Notes: a model not told the origin generated them from the letters alone. 64,000 nucleotides of DNA from Hyphomicrobiaceae bacterium (GCA_008933705.1 WBUN01000010.1:40810-104809), one strand, 5' to 3'; numbered from the stretch's first letter, positions 1 through 8,943 are shown. A program made the numbers and translations.

Positions 1-50
1 TGCATAGTGGCCAATACCTCGATGACTTCCCGCGTGATCACCGATGCCAT
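1..50 (-). CDS. Partial N-terminus of an unknown protein
   Basis: A reading frame runs off the left edge. It starts at an ATG at 48-50 on the minus strand with a good ribosome binding site (GAGGAG, 8 nt upstream). Only about 16 residues are visible, beginning MASVITREVIEVLATM, too few to identify a family. An ATG five bases further upstream meets a stop after five codons, so the chosen start is the only sensible one. The call rests on the ribosome binding site and the open frame. Confidence 0.4.
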   Translation of the reverse strand, partial: MASVITREVIEVLATM

Positions 51-183
51 TGCATGAACTCCTCGGAAGCAACCGTTGGGCTTCCCCGTCACCACTAGGG
101 CGATGATCGAGAAATTCGCCGGTGTTTACGGCATGCGTGGAGCGCATTTCTCGATCTGAACCGCACGAGCAACACTATGAACA

Positions 184-259
184 TGGTGCCCCTTTTGATT
201 GCGAAGTTCGCTCCCGCTCCAGCAGCAGACTTCGGCAAACTTCGCAATCGGGACACTAG
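184..259. repeat. MITE-like palindromic element, copy A (degenerate left end)
   Basis: An inverted repeat of about 76 bp. The left arm reads GTGCCCCTTTTGATTGCGAA and the right arm ends GCAATCGGGACACTAG. It resembles the copy at 780-856 in arms and length, but the left terminus has lost the CTAGTG end, so it looks like an older, decayed copy. The inner GAAGTTCG/CGAACTTC stem is shared by all three copies with variation. No transposase gene is in the window. Confidence 0.7.
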
Positions 260-359
260 GGCAAATCCGGCGGGCGTTGAACGACACCGAGCGCTTTATG
301 CACAGAGAGTGTGTGAGGCGGCAGGCACCGCGGCAAGGATGCTTCGCCCGGGGCCGCGG

Positions 360-644
360 TCACCGCGGCGCGGGATACGAGCGCAGACCGAGCAGACAGC
401 CGATGACGCCAAGCTCGTCGAGCGCATCGCCGGTGCCTGCGGCGCCCCGGCGTGCCGGCCTGTGCGCGTCAATCGACGGTAGGGGCTGGCTTGGCTTCTC
501 CATCTCAGCCGCTGCGGAGATGGTGCCCCGGCATGCCAGCTCCGCAAGAGCGGCATCAACTCCAGCCCGGAGAGCAATCAACTTCTGGGCAAGGACGCTC
601 GCATCGGCCTCCGACGCCACGGCGCAACGCACAACTTGGGTCAT
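360..644 (-). CDS. Hypothetical protein between repeats (doubtful)
   Basis: A 94-residue frame starting MTQVVRCAVASEADASVLAQ. The ATG at 642-644 has an AGGGGG ribosome binding site about 10 nt upstream, which is why this start was taken over longer versions. The first 45 residues look like a plausible Ala/Leu-rich helical protein; the rest is low complexity. It lies between two palindromic repeat elements with no partner gene. I do not recognise a family, and the frame could be a chance opening in GC-rich DNA. Confidence 0.25.
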   Translation of the reverse strand: MTQVVRCAVASEADASVLAQKLIALRAGVDAALAELACRGTISAAAEMEKPSQPLPSIDAHRPARRGAAGTGDALDELGVIGCLLGLRSYPAPR

Positions 645-689
645 CACGCACCAACCCCCTTGATGTACCCCACAACCAACAACCCACAT

Positions 690-766
690 CTAGTGTGGTG
701 GTTCAGAAGTTCCCCTACCTTTGCGGCGAGGTCGCGAGGGAACTTCTGAACCATAAACCACACTAG
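690..766. repeat. MITE-like palindromic element, copy B (77 bp)
   Basis: A 77 bp inverted repeat bounded by CTAGTGTGGTGGTTCAGAAG on the left and ending AAACCACACTAG on the right. The arms pair over most of their length around a GC-rich centre. Its ends share CTAGTGT/ACACTAG with copy C, but the arm interiors differ, so B and C are related in architecture rather than identical. It begins 46 bp upstream of the hypothetical gene at 360-644 and 13 bp from copy C. Confidence 0.8.
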
Positions 767-779
767 AAATCATACGAAT

Positions 780-856
780 CTAGTGTCCCCTTTGAATCCG
801 AAGTTCGCAACCACGGGTGCCTCGAAGGTGGGCGAACTTCGGATTCGGGACACTAG
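780..856. repeat. MITE-like palindromic element, copy C (77 bp)
   Basis: A 77 bp inverted repeat starting CTAGTGTCCCCTTTGAATCC and ending GGATTCGGGACACTAG, with an inner GAAGTTCGC/GCGAACTTC stem. Same length as copy B and the same CTAG-containing termini; arms closest to copy A at 184-259. The CTAG at each end could be a duplicated target or part of the element. Confidence 0.8.
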
Positions 857-981
857 CAACAAATCCTCGCCAGAATGTAAACTTGAGAGCAGTTCCGAGA
901 CATCGCGGGGGTTCACTGCCGATCGCCAGCTCTTGAGCTGCTGCAGCGGCATGCGGTTCTGCACCAGTGAGTTCAACGCCG

Positions 982-1980
982 CTACTGCCAGCGCGGCATC
1001 GCGGCTTGGGGTTGCAGCTCGCTTGCGGCCTGGGCGCTCTCCGCTGCTCTTCTTGCGCTGCGCTCCCTGGTCAACTGCCGCCGGACCTCCCTCACGGCAC
1101 GTTCCGCTGCGTTCTTGCCGATCCATGCCCGGACCAGCTGCCCCTGGACATCCTTGGCCAGTTGCTCTGCAGCTTCCTTGTCGCTCAGCGCCTGCGCCAC
1201 CAGATTGCGCGCTTGCCTGGTCGCTCGCTCTGCCGCCTCCCGCTCCTGCAGCGCCTGGGCCAGCCGCTCTTGTGCCTCTTTGGCGGCCCGCCGCAGAGCG
1301 GCCATCGTGCCTTGCTCTCCAGCCAGCCGCTCGAGCGCACCCCCCGCGTCTTCCTCGTATGGCGCACTCGCAGCGACTCTGATCGCCAAGCCACGGTCGA
1401 CCTCCTCAACCGCGCCAGGCAGGCCACCGGCCGTCACGAGCACCGCAGTCAAAGCGGCCAGAAGGCCGATCACAAGGGCCGAGCGCTTGGCTGCGACCCA
1501 CACCATGCTCCGATATCCACGGCTTCTCAGGCGCGTCTCGGCCTGACGATGCCACGGATTGTAGGTGCCGAAGTTCCACAGATGGCCCTCGGGATCTCGG
1601 CATGAGTAGCTGCGCCCCCCTTTCACCTCGTCCTCGATATCGAAAACGATCTGCGCGCCGGCGGCCTTCGCCCGTGCGCAGTGGGCGTGAGCGTCTGCCA
1701 CAAAGAAGTAGCACACCTGCGTTTCCGCGCCGCCGATCTCGTCCGGCTGCCTCAGGAGCTTGTCGAACGCGGACTCGCGGACCGGGCCGATCATGACCAT
1801 GGCCGTGCCGAAGGTCAGCTGGGCGAACATGATCGCGCCATTCTCACCCACGGTTATGCGATGCTTTTCGAACCCGAACGCTCTGCAAAGCCAGTTGATC
1901 GCGGCAGGTATGTCGCGATACCGCATCACCGGGACGACCGACGTTCCAATGGTCTGGGCTGTTGCTTCCGGCGTCGTCAT
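982..1980 (-). CDS. VOC (glyoxalase-fold) domain fused to a transmembrane segment and coiled coil
   Basis: A 332-residue protein. Residues ~10-130 match the VOC/glyoxalase-bleomycin resistance fold (motifs VPVMRYRDIPAAINWL, an AFGFEKH segment, and DPEGHLWNFGTYNP near the end). At about 150-170 there is one hydrophobic membrane span, followed by ~150 residues of Ala/Glu/Arg-rich heptad-like sequence predicted to be coiled coil. VOC proteins are usually 120-160 residues and soluble, so the C-terminal extension is unusual. The start at 1978-1980 (MTTPEATAQ) was preferred because the domain begins just after it; a longer version from 2043 is possible. The substrate is unknown. Confidence 0.75.
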   Translation of the reverse strand: MTTPEATAQTIGTSVVPVMRYRDIPAAINWLCRAFGFEKHRITVGENGAIMFAQLTFGTAMVMIGPVRESAFDKLLRQPDEIGGAETQVCYFFVADAHAHCARAKAAGAQIVFDIEDEVKGGRSYSCRDPEGHLWNFGTYNPWHRQAETRLRSRGYRSMVWVAAKRSALVIGLLAALTAVLVTAGGLPGAVEEVDRGLAIRVAASAPYEEDAGGALERLAGEQGTMAALRRAAKEAQERLAQALQEREAAERATRQARNLVAQALSDKEAAEQLAKDVQGQLVRAWIGKNAAERAVREVRRQLTRERSARRAAESAQAASELQPQAAMPRWQ

Positions 1981-2077
1981 CAAGCACCTGCTCGCCAATG
2001 TGTGATCGGACCGCGAACTCTGTTCCCGTGCGGTCGCGATCACGACCGGCCATTCCCCCGCGCTCGTTGGCGACAGC

Positions 2078-3586
2078 TCAAGCTTCCCGCTTGGCCGCCA
2101 CCAGACCAGCCAGGCGCTGGAAGAGCGTGGCCTTCCGTGGAGGCGCTTCGGGTTGGCGCAGCGGCACGACGGATGGCTCGGCCGGACGCACCGTCACCGG
2201 CTCCCCGCTGGCGACAGCTTCCCCGGCTCTCGCCCAATGCTCGGGCCAGCCGACGGCCGCACTGGCGTCCGCCGCGGGCGGGCGTCGCACGAGGGCGCGG
2301 TTTTCGGTCTGCGTCGCCCTGTCCGGTGCAGGTGGAAATCGCGGCTCGAGGCTCGGTCCACGGCTCTTGGCGGCTTGACCTCGCTTGCCGCGCGCAACCG
2401 GCGGCTGTCCGGGAAGCTTCGGCACTCCCTCCTTCTTCCTGGCGGCGTCGCCTTGGGCACTGCGCCCCCGTCCGCGGCCCTTTTGGCCTGCCCTGGGCTT
2501 GCCCTGCGCGTCACGCTGGATGATCGCCTCCGTCAGCCGCCTGCCGAACAACTCGGGGCCGGAGGCGGCGCCGTCAATGCGCTGATAGCGCGGCGTCCAT
2601 ACGGGAGCGTCGACCTCGAGTGCAGGCTGCGGGGCGCCGGAGTTGGGCATGCCCGATGCCACGATGGACACGCGCATCTTGTCGTCGAGGCTCTCATCCA
2701 GCGTGGCGCCGACGATGATGTTGGCGTCGGGATCAACCTCCTGACGGATGCGGTTGGCCGCCTCGTCGACCTCCCACAGCGTCAGGTCGCGCCCCCCCGT
2801 GATGGACAGGAGCAGGCTCTTTGCTCCCTTGAGTGTCACGTCGTCGAGCAGTGGGTTGACGATCGCCTCCTCGGCGGCGACGATCGCACGCTGCTCGCCG
2901 GATGCCTCGCCCATCCCCATCATCGCCGCTCCCATGCCGCTCAAGACCGCCTTGACATCGGCGAGGTCGAGATTGATGAGGCCTTCCTCGAGGATCAGGT
3001 CGACCAAGGTGGCGATACCCGAGTAGAGCACCTGATCCGCCACCACGAATGCTTCGGCGAACGTCGTCCTGTCGGTGGCGACCCGAAACAGGTTCTCATT
3101 GGGTATGACCAGCAGCGTATCGACATACTGTCCGAGCGCGGCAATCCCGGCTTCGGCATTTCGCATCCGCAGCGAGCCTTCGAACTGGAAGGGCTTGGTC
3201 ACAACGGCGATGGTCAGGATTCCCAGCTCCTTTGCAACGCGCGCGATCACGTAGGCAGCACCGGTCCCCGTGCCGCCGCCCATGCCCGCCGCTATGAACA
3301 CCATGTGCGCGTCGGCAATCTGCGCGCTGATCTCTTCCAGCGCCTCCTCGGCGGCGGCTTCACCGATCTCCGGCTTGGATCCGGCGCCGAGCCCCTCGGT
3401 CAGATTGCTGCCGAGCTGGATGCGATGCTCCGCCTTTGAGGCCGCCAGCGCCTGCATGTCGGTGTTTGCGGCGACGAAATGGACGCCGGCGAGGCCCGCG
3501 CCAACCATGTTATTGATGGCGTTCCCACCGGCGCCGCCCACGCCGATCACGACGATGCGCGGCTTCGTGTTCAGCAGGTCGGGCAT
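2078..3586 (-). CDS. ftsZ: FtsZ-family tubulin-like GTPase (probable accessory FtsZ)
   Basis: A 502-residue FtsZ homologue. The GTP-binding GGGTGTG signature is at residues 103-109, [14 protein letters not shown] is near the N-terminus and the T7-loop [13 protein letters not shown] is present, so polymerisation-dependent GTPase activity is expected. After about residue 320 comes a long Pro/Arg/Ala-rich tail; I do not see the IPAFLRR-type C-terminal peptide that binds FtsA in canonical alphaproteobacterial FtsZ. The start ([10 protein letters not shown]) overlaps the end of the upstream parA-like gene by 16 nt. There is no ftsQ/ftsA or mur neighbour, so this is probably a second FtsZ outside the division cluster. 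Confidence 0.88.
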   Translation of the reverse strand: MPDLLNTKPRIVVIGVGGAGGNAINNMVGAGLAGVHFVAANTDMQALAASKAEHRIQLGSNLTEGLGAGSKPEIGEAAAEEALEEISAQIADAHMVFIAAGMGGGTGTGAAYVIARVAKELGILTIAVVTKPFQFEGSLRMRNAEAGIAALGQYVDTLLVIPNENLFRVATDRTTFAEAFVVADQVLYSGIATLVDLILEEGLINLDLADVKAVLSGMGAAMMGMGEASGEQRAIVAAEEAIVNPLLDDVTLKGAKSLLLSITGGRDLTLWEVDEAANRIRQEVDPDANIIVGATLDESLDDKMRVSIVASGMPNSGAPQPALEVDAPVWTPRYQRIDGAASGPELFGRRLTEAIIQRDAQGKPRAGQKGRGRGRSAQGDAARKKEGVPKLPGQPPVARGKRGQAAKSRGPSLEPRFPPAPDRATQTENRALVRRPPAADASAAVGWPEHWARAGEAVASGEPVTVRPAEPSVVPLRQPEAPPRKATLFQRLAGLVAAKREA

Positions 3587-4530
3587 TTCAGGCGTGCCGG
3601 TTGCGCGGGCTTCGCTTTCCGCGCCATGAGCGCATCGCACCTCATGGCAAAAGCCTGCGTCAGCTGCATGATCATCGCCGACGACTGGCCATAGCGATGC
3701 TCAAAACTGATGCTGCCGCCGTCGTCATCGCGCCAGGTCGTCGCCTCCAGTTCTCTGCAGTACGGCAGATAGGGCTTGAGTATCTGAAATCCCGGAGCAA
3801 CGCGGTCGAGAAGGTTCTCGATGGACCTGGTCTGGTAGCGATAGTGCTCGCCGCCATTCCTTTGCCGGATCTTGGATATGACTGTGCCGACCAGCAGGTC
3901 GTCGAGCGACCGGTCTGACCGCGTCCGCCCGATCTCCCTGCGCAAATGGTCAATCGCCGCAAATGAGATCTCGTTGGGCAGGGTAGGAATTATAAGGCCA
4001 TCGGACGCCCTGATCGCCGCCTCGGAGAAGAGCGTCAAGCCGGGCGGGCAATCGATGAGCACGAAGTCGAAATCATCCAGGAGGGACCGGTAGATCTCTC
4101 CGATCATGATTGATGCGGCCTGGTAGGCCGAATGAATATCCCGGCCTGGCAGGTAGGAGGCGAGGATCTGCCGCTCGCGTCGCGGCATGTCCGGGTTGCC
4201 CGGCAGCAGGAACATCAGCTCGGATGCTTCCCTCACGCAATTGCGCGCCCTCACCGCCGTGGCGCTCAACTCCGCCCTGCCATTTCCATCCATCAGCTTT
4301 TGCAGCTGGCAATCCAAGGTGGCATCGATCGAGATCAGGTGGTTCAGCGCCTTCCGTCCCAGCAGCGTGATGGAAGCGCTGCACTGAAAGTCACAGTCGA
4401 TGATCAGAACCCGCTTCTTGAGCAGATGGCAGAGCCCCTCGGCGATCGCGATCGCAACAGTCGTCTTGCCGGTGCCACCTTTGAAATTGATGGCCGACAT
4501 GACGCTCCTTGGCAGATCGACATTGACCAT
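3571..4530 (-). CDS. ParA/MinD-family ATPase
   Basis: A 319-residue P-loop ATPase with a deviant Walker A (KGGTGKTT) close to the N-terminus, Walker A' ([11 protein letters not shown]) and Walker B ([11 protein letters not shown]). These identify the ParA/Soj/MinD group, which uses ATP-driven dimerisation to position DNA or protein complexes. The start MVNVDLPRS was chosen because it keeps the first beta-strand (SVMSAINF) and has a GGGGA box 7 nt upstream; an ATG at 4500 has a stronger AAGGAG but would cut the strand. No parB or centromere-like repeat is nearby. It overlaps the downstream ftsZ paralogue by 16 nt, implying co-translation. Confidence 0.85.
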   Translation of the reverse strand: MVNVDLPRSVMSAINFKGGTGKTTVAIAIAEGLCHLLKKRVLIIDCDFQCSASITLLGRKALNHLISIDATLDCQLQKLMDGNGRAELSATAVRARNCVREASELMFLLPGNPDMPRRERQILASYLPGRDIHSAYQAASIMIGEIYRSLLDDFDFVLIDCPPGLTLFSEAAIRASDGLIIPTLPNEISFAAIDHLRREIGRTRSDRSLDDLLVGTVISKIRQRNGGEHYRYQTRSIENLLDRVAPGFQILKPYLPYCRELEATTWRDDDGGSISFEHRYGQSSAMIMQLTQAFAMRCDALMARKAKPAQPARLKCPTC

Positions 4531-5050
4531 TGTGCCATCCCCGTGGGGCTTGCTTGCGGGCTGGGGCACTGAACGATGCTACTCGGGGGACGCGATGCCG
4601 ATACTGGTCCGACATCGAAGCTCGTCGGACAGCCAAGTGCCTGTCGCGCGCATGCGCCGTGGCATCTCTCTCGCCGCCGACCGGACCGGGCGGAGATGCG
4701 CGCCCGCAACTGCACAACTTCCTGCGTGAGCGCGAGTCATCCATAGCATACGGCGTTAATGATTTGTACAGGAATTTGTGTGCAGGATAACGTGTATAGT
4801 ATTTGAGGTGGCATGGCCGTCACGCCGCTTCTCGTATCGCCGGCGCAAGCGCCTCGCCGGCCGTAGGAACAGCGTCGTCATCTTGCGATGGCGACGTCGG
4901 CCGGCCGGATGGAGTGCGTGGTCGGGCGGTCGTCTTGCGCACCTCGGAGGCGCATAGCTTCTTTGCCCTGCCGACCTGTGCGTCCGGCACCAGCCGTGTG
5001 ATACTGCAGTGTTTCAATCAAGGTGAGTTGCCGACTACGGGAAGCATGTC
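4531..5050. promoter_or_regulatory. Divergent intergenic region between parA-like and gntR-like genes
   Basis: About 520 bp with no convincing gene. An AT-richer patch at 4755-4805 holds a possible plus-strand promoter: TTGTAC (4764-4769), 17 nt, GATAAC (4787-4792). It would give a 250 nt leader for the GntR gene. A short frame at 4803-5054 has no ribosome binding site or family resemblance and was not called. The promoter is a weak pattern match only. Confidence 0.3.
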
Positions 5051-5773
5051 GTGAATGAAGATTCGAAATTCCAAGTGCGGCCCCTCTACCTCCAGGTTCG
5101 CGATGCAGTGCTGGAGCGCATCAAGGACGGCAAATTGAGGCCCGGGGGTCTCCTGCCCAGCGAGTTGGATCTCCACCGCGAGCTCGGCGTCAGCCTCGGG
5201 ACCCTGCGCAAGGCCCTGGGAGTCCTGGAGAATGAGCAGCTCATCGTCCGCGAGCCCGGCCGGGGCACATTCGTGCGGAGCCATCACGCGGGAAGAGCGC
5301 TCGACCGCTTCAATCCGGTCCGCGGGGCGGACGGCACCCCCCTCCGCGGACAGGTCAAGACGGGAAAGGCAAAGCTCGGGTCCCCCAGGAATTGGGAGCG
5401 GGCGGCATTGCGGCTCGAGCCGGGCGATCAGGTCGTTCGCTTCGAGCGGACGAGGTACGTGGAGGAGCGGCCCTATGCCTACGAGCTGCTCTGCCTTTCC
5501 GACCGGCGCTTCCCGGGCCTTGCGCAGCGTGCGTCGATTCCGGATGAACTCGAGGAGCTGGCTCAGGCCTGGGGTGTGCTGGTCGCCCGTGCCGAGGGCA
5601 AAGTGAGGGCGGTGGCAGCCCCGCCTGCGGCCGCCGCAGCGTTGTCGCTCAGTGATCACACGGTCGTACTTTCTCTCGAACGGGTCGCATTCGATACCGA
5701 CGACAACCCTGTCGAGGCCATGACCGCCTACTTCGACCTGCGGAACGAGTATTGCAGGCTGGAGATGCGCTGA
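5051..5773 (+). CDS. GntR-family (HutC subfamily) transcription regulator
   Basis: A 240-residue regulator. Residues ~10-75 form the GntR winged helix (LPSELDLHRELGVSLGTLRKAL, then GRGTFVRS), and residues ~95-235 match the UTRA ligand-binding domain of HutC-type regulators (FERTRYVEERPYAYE, ending with an ALEMTAY-like FDLRNEY). The start is a GTG at 5051 with GGGAAG 8 nt upstream. It is transcribed away from the ParA-like gene and converges on an XRE regulator. Its effector and targets cannot be deduced; no catabolic operon is adjacent. Confidence 0.85.
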   Translation: MNEDSKFQVRPLYLQVRDAVLERIKDGKLRPGGLLPSELDLHRELGVSLGTLRKALGVLENEQLIVREPGRGTFVRSHHAGRALDRFNPVRGADGTPLRGQVKTGKAKLGSPRNWERAALRLEPGDQVVRFERTRYVEERPYAYELLCLSDRRFPGLAQRASIPDELEELAQAWGVLVARAEGKVRAVAAPPAAAAALSLSDHTVVLSLERVAFDTDDNPVEAMTAYFDLRNEYCRLEMR

Positions 5774-5791
5774 CGGTCGTAGCGCCAACGC

Positions 5792-6232
5792 TCATTCGTG
5801 CATCGCCTTCTTGGTGGATTGGCGCAGGGCCCTGGCGAGGGCGAGCAGATGCTGCTGTCCCTCCAGATCGAGTTGTCGAAACGACTCGGCCAGAAACTGC
5901 ACCCGCTCTTCGACGGTGCAGATCCGATAGGTGCGCCGAGAGCTGCTGCACGCGGCGTCCTCTCCCTCCTCGCTCGACTGGGAATCCTCGAAGAACCAGC
6001 GAACCGGCACGGCATACAGCTCCGCCAGCCGGGAAAGCAGGGGAGCTGATGCCTGAGCGCACGCCGACTCGTAGCCCTCGTACTCGCTTTGCGAGATGCC
6101 GAGTTCTTCCGCCACCTGATCCACATCAAAGCCGAACTGAATGCGGCGTGCGCGCAGCCGGCGACCAACGGATAGCCAAATGGCACGGTCAGACCGGTCC
6201 GATGCAAGGCTGCAAGCTCGACGTCTGTTCAT
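5792..6232 (-). CDS. XRE-family helix-turn-helix regulator
   Basis: A 146-residue protein with a Cro/cI-type helix-turn-helix at about residues 22-78 (RRLRARRIQFGFDVDQVAEELGISQSEYEGYE, given here in its parts: R-x-R start, LGISQSEYEGYE recognition region) and a VPVRWFFED tail common in alphaproteobacterial XRE regulators. The ATG at 6230-6232 has a GGGGGGA ribosome binding site 8 nt upstream, so the 212-residue version is rejected. The C-terminal half is polar and may mediate dimer contacts. An 18 bp palindrome 265 nt upstream could be its operator. The role is unknown. Confidence 0.8.
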   Translation of the reverse strand: MNRRRACSLASDRSDRAIWLSVGRRLRARRIQFGFDVDQVAEELGISQSEYEGYESACAQASAPLLSRLAELYAVPVRWFFEDSQSSEEGEDAACSSSRRTYRICTVEERVQFLAESFRQLDLEGQQHLLALARALRQSTKKAMHE

Positions 6233-6628
6233 GATCACGTCCCCCCACACAGCGCGCACCTCGTTGGCGTCAGTCCCAAGAACCACGGTCAGAGTGATTG
6301 GGTTCCACTGAGGCAAGCGGCCGATGCTCGGCCGCTGCTCCTTCGTTTCCAATCGGCAACGCACCGCCACGCCGTCTGCAGTTGCCTGTGGGAGTGAGCC
6401 AACAGGTGCGAGGGCCTGAACAACGCTCACGCCCTAGGATTGCTAAGTCCGTCGCGGCGATAACGAGCGTCGCCGCGGGTCAATTCCGTCACATCTCTGT
6501 TTGTGGACAAACAGACCGTTCACTCACGGCTTCCGCACTTGTGCCATGATTATAGGCTTGGGCATCGACGACGCAGGGAATGTGACGCTCGCCAGCGGCG
6601 ATTCACTCCGCCTGGAGTGCAGAGGCAC
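6233..6628. other. Intergenic stretch with one palindrome
   Basis: About 400 bp between the XRE gene and the sensor kinase gene, both on the minus strand. Apart from the palindrome at 6497-6514 and a short AT-rich patch near 6545-6555 I see no gene, RNA or terminator. The small frames here lack ribosome binding sites. Confidence 0.5.
6497..6514. promoter_or_regulatory. 18 bp perfect palindrome, candidate XRE operator
   Basis: CTGTTTGTGGACAAACAG is an 8-2-8 perfect inverted repeat. XRE/cI-type repressors commonly bind palindromes of this size, and the only such regulator nearby is the one encoded at 5792-6232. No direct evidence links the two. Confidence 0.4.
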
Positions 6629-8041
6629 CTACCCTGCCGTAGACTGAGGTTTCCCGGAAAGAGGCAGCGTGATCATGGCGCGCAAGCCGCCGGTCTCCCG
6701 GTTGCTGAGCGTCAGCACGCCGCCATGTGCCTGCACGATCGACTGCGCGATGGCAAGCCCGAGCCCGACCCCGCCGGTCTCGCGGCTGCGCGATTCCTCA
6801 ACGCGATAGAAGGGCTCGAGGACACGCGCCAGTTCCGATGGAGGAATCCCCGGTCCTTCATCGTCGACGCAGATCTCGATGGCCCGTGATGCTCTGCGGA
6901 TCCGAGCCGTTCCCGCCTTTCCGTACTTGACGGCATTGTCGAGCAGGTTGCGGACCGCGCGCTTGAGTGCTGCAGGCTGGCACTCGTAGACGACAGGTTC
7001 GGCGGACTCCATGCGGACCGGAAGACCGGCATCGCTCATCTCATCGACGGCGCTTTGCAGCAGGGATGCAAGGTCCGTCGGCCTTCGGGGCTCGCTCGCA
7101 CTCTCCTCGCGCGCGAACTGCAGCGTGGCGCCAATGAGGGAATCCATCTCGGTGATGGTGCCCAGCATCTTATCCCGCTCCTGCGCATTCTCGACAGTCT
7201 CGGCCCGCAGCCGCAACAGCGTCAGCGGCGTACGCAGGTCGTGCGAGATGGCCGCCAGCAGCCGTGTTCGATTCTCGATCAGCCTCCGCAGGCGCATTTG
7301 CATGTCATTGAAGGCGCGGGCAGCCTGGCGCGTCTCGGTGGTGCCGGTCTCCGGCAAGGGCGGAGCGTTGACATCCTGTCCGAGCCGCTCCGCTGCCGTC
7401 GCCAGCGAGGCAAGCGGAGCAGTCACGCGGCGCACGGCCCACACGGACACGGCGACGATGATGAGCGCCATGATGCCCATGGACAGGAGAAACTGCGCGG
7501 AGAAGGCCGGGCCGCCTGCGGGCAGGGCTGTCGCAAACGACAGCCACGAACCATCTGCCAGAGGAATGGAGACCTGCAGATCGCGAAAGCCGGCAAAGGC
7601 CCCGAAGCCGCGCATCATCGGGCCGTGACCCATCATGCGTCCAGGTCCGAACGGGGGTCCCTCCGCCGCGGATGCCGATACGCGTGGTTGCCGTGCAGGG
7701 CCAAGGGAAAGCTGATCGACGAGGAAGTCCCTGATTGCCCTTGCAGCGGGCACATCATCATTGACGGCCTGCACTGCCGTCGGCTGGGCCGCCAGCGAGA
7801 CGCGGAAGCTCTGATCGCTCAAGGCAGCGACGATACGCTGGCGCGCCTCACGCGGCATGTCCTCGACAAGGCGGGTCAGATTGGCAATGCGCTGCGCGGT
7901 TGCAAAGCCGCCGACGGCGCGCACGGCCTGCTCGCGGTCCGCCGTGTAGATCCAGGAGCCGGCGGCATGCGACACAATCAGGCCCGCCAGCAGGACAAGC
8001 AGGGTCTGCCCGAACAGGCTCCTCGGAAAGAACTGGTTCAT
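6629..8041 (-). CDS. Two-component sensor histidine kinase (EnvZ/OmpB-type)
   Basis: A 470-residue membrane kinase. One membrane span is near residues 12-30, a periplasmic domain follows at ~32-182, a second span at ~183-204, then HAMP, an H-box ISHDLRTPLTLL with His267, an N-box NLLDNAVKYG and the G boxes DEGPGIP and GLGLAI. The periplasmic domain carries a Met/His/Gly patch (MMGHGPMMRG, 136-145) resembling the repeats in the periplasmic protein encoded across the promoter at 8944, which suggests metal or envelope-stress sensing. The gene overlaps its response regulator by 4 nt (ATGA), so the pair is translationally coupled. Confidence 0.93.
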   Translation of the reverse strand: MNQFFPRSLFGQTLLVLLAGLIVSHAAGSWIYTADREQAVRAVGGFATAQRIANLTRLVEDMPREARQRIVAALSDQSFRVSLAAQPTAVQAVNDDVPAARAIRDFLVDQLSLGPARQPRVSASAAEGPPFGPGRMMGHGPMMRGFGAFAGFRDLQVSIPLADGSWLSFATALPAGGPAFSAQFLLSMGIMALIIVAVSVWAVRRVTAPLASLATAAERLGQDVNAPPLPETGTTETRQAARAFNDMQMRLRRLIENRTRLLAAISHDLRTPLTLLRLRAETVENAQERDKMLGTITEMDSLIGATLQFAREESASEPRRPTDLASLLQSAVDEMSDAGLPVRMESAEPVVYECQPAALKRAVRNLLDNAVKYGKAGTARIRRASRAIEICVDDEGPGIPPSELARVLEPFYRVEESRSRETGGVGLGLAIAQSIVQAHGGVLTLSNRETGGLRAMITLPLSGKPQSTAG

Positions 8042-8760
8042 TCCCGGCTCACCGTCGGCGTGAACATGTAGCCGCCGCCCCAGACCGTCTTGATGATCTT
8101 GGGATCGCCCGGGTCCTGCTCGAGCTTTCTGCGCAGCCGGCTCACCTGCGTATCGATGCTCCGGTCGAGGGCATTTGCCGCACGTCCGCGTGCCAGATCG
8201 AGAAGCTGGTCGCGGCTGAGAACGCGCTGCGGCCGCTCCACCAGCGCAATCAGAAGATCGTATTCTCCGGTGCTGAGCGGCAGCGTAACGCCGTCGTCAC
8301 GCAGCAGCTCCCGAGCCCCGACATCGAGGCGCCAACGATCGAAACGGTATTGCTTGGCTCGTTCGCTCGATCTTGCCGCCAGGGGAGAGTCCTGGCTGCG
8401 CCGCAGGACCGCCTTGATGCGCGCAATCAGCTCGCGGCTGCCGAAGGGCTTCGGCAGGTAGTCGTCGGCACCCATCTCCAGTCCGATCACACGATCGACC
8501 TCATCGCCTTTGGCGGTCAGCATGATGATGGGGATGTTCGACTCGGCGCGCAGCGTGCGGCACAGCGACAGGCCGTCTTCCCCCGGCAGCATCAGGTCGA
8601 GGAGGATGAGATCGATGCGGCTGTCGCTCAAAACCTTGCGCATGGCGCGGCCGTCTGCGGCGACGCTGACCCGGAAGCCCTCCTTGGTCAGCGCGCGCGA
8701 GACCAGATCGCGGATATCGCGATGGTCATCGACGATCAGGATGTGGGGCGCGCTGTGCAT
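8038..8760 (-). CDS. OmpR-family response regulator
   Basis: A 240-residue regulator with an N-terminal receiver domain (DD at 11-12, phospho-acceptor Asp55 in LILLDLMLPGEDG, Lys in MLTAKG) and a C-terminal winged helix (LSTGEYDLLIALVERP, then SRLRRKLEQDP and TVWGGGYMF). The start MHSAPHILIV at 8758-8760 was chosen because the receiver begins immediately after it; the longer frame adds an unrelated Arg/Ser-rich stretch. It pairs with the downstream kinase. Short inverted repeats in the divergent promoter are plausible binding sites. Confidence 0.92.
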   Translation of the reverse strand: MHSAPHILIVDDHRDIRDLVSRALTKEGFRVSVAADGRAMRKVLSDSRIDLILLDLMLPGEDGLSLCRTLRAESNIPIIMLTAKGDEVDRVIGLEMGADDYLPKPFGSRELIARIKAVLRRSQDSPLAARSSERAKQYRFDRWRLDVGARELLRDDGVTLPLSTGEYDLLIALVERPQRVLSRDQLLDLARGRAANALDRSIDTQVSRLRRKLEQDPGDPKIIKTVWGGGYMFTPTVSRE

Positions 8761-8833
8761 GACGGGAATATAGCCGACACGGCGGGAAGACGGTCTTGGA
8801 ATGTGTGTCGACGTGTTGCCGACCCCGGCGCCC

Positions 8834-8851
8834 GACAAACTTTGTCACAAA
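8834..8851. promoter_or_regulatory. Overlapping inverted repeats in the divergent promoter, candidate response-regulator site
   Basis: GACAAACTTTGTC (6-1-6, 8834-8846) overlaps TTTGTCACAAA (5-1-5, 8841-8851). They lie between the response regulator and the Met/His-rich periplasmic protein, about 95 nt before the latter's start. OmpR-type regulators often bind such sites in the promoter they share with a target gene. Pattern match only. Confidence 0.4.
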
Positions 8852-8943
8852 AAACCCTGCCCCTGAAAAACTTGGGCCACCGCTTGCCTCTCCAATGGCT
8901 CAGCAACGGGCGTTTCCGTTGGCGGCAACAATTGGAGACAGTC

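Noticed and set aside
770..1126. A 118-codon minus-strand frame (LQQLKSWRSAVNPRDVSELL region)
   Set aside because: It overlaps the VOC-coiled coil gene in another frame and reads through repeat copy C. It could be a gene remnant, but there is no start signal or family match.
7900..8943. N-terminal extension of the LTXXQ frame
   Set aside because: It runs antisense to the kinase and regulator genes; the signal peptide starts at 8944.
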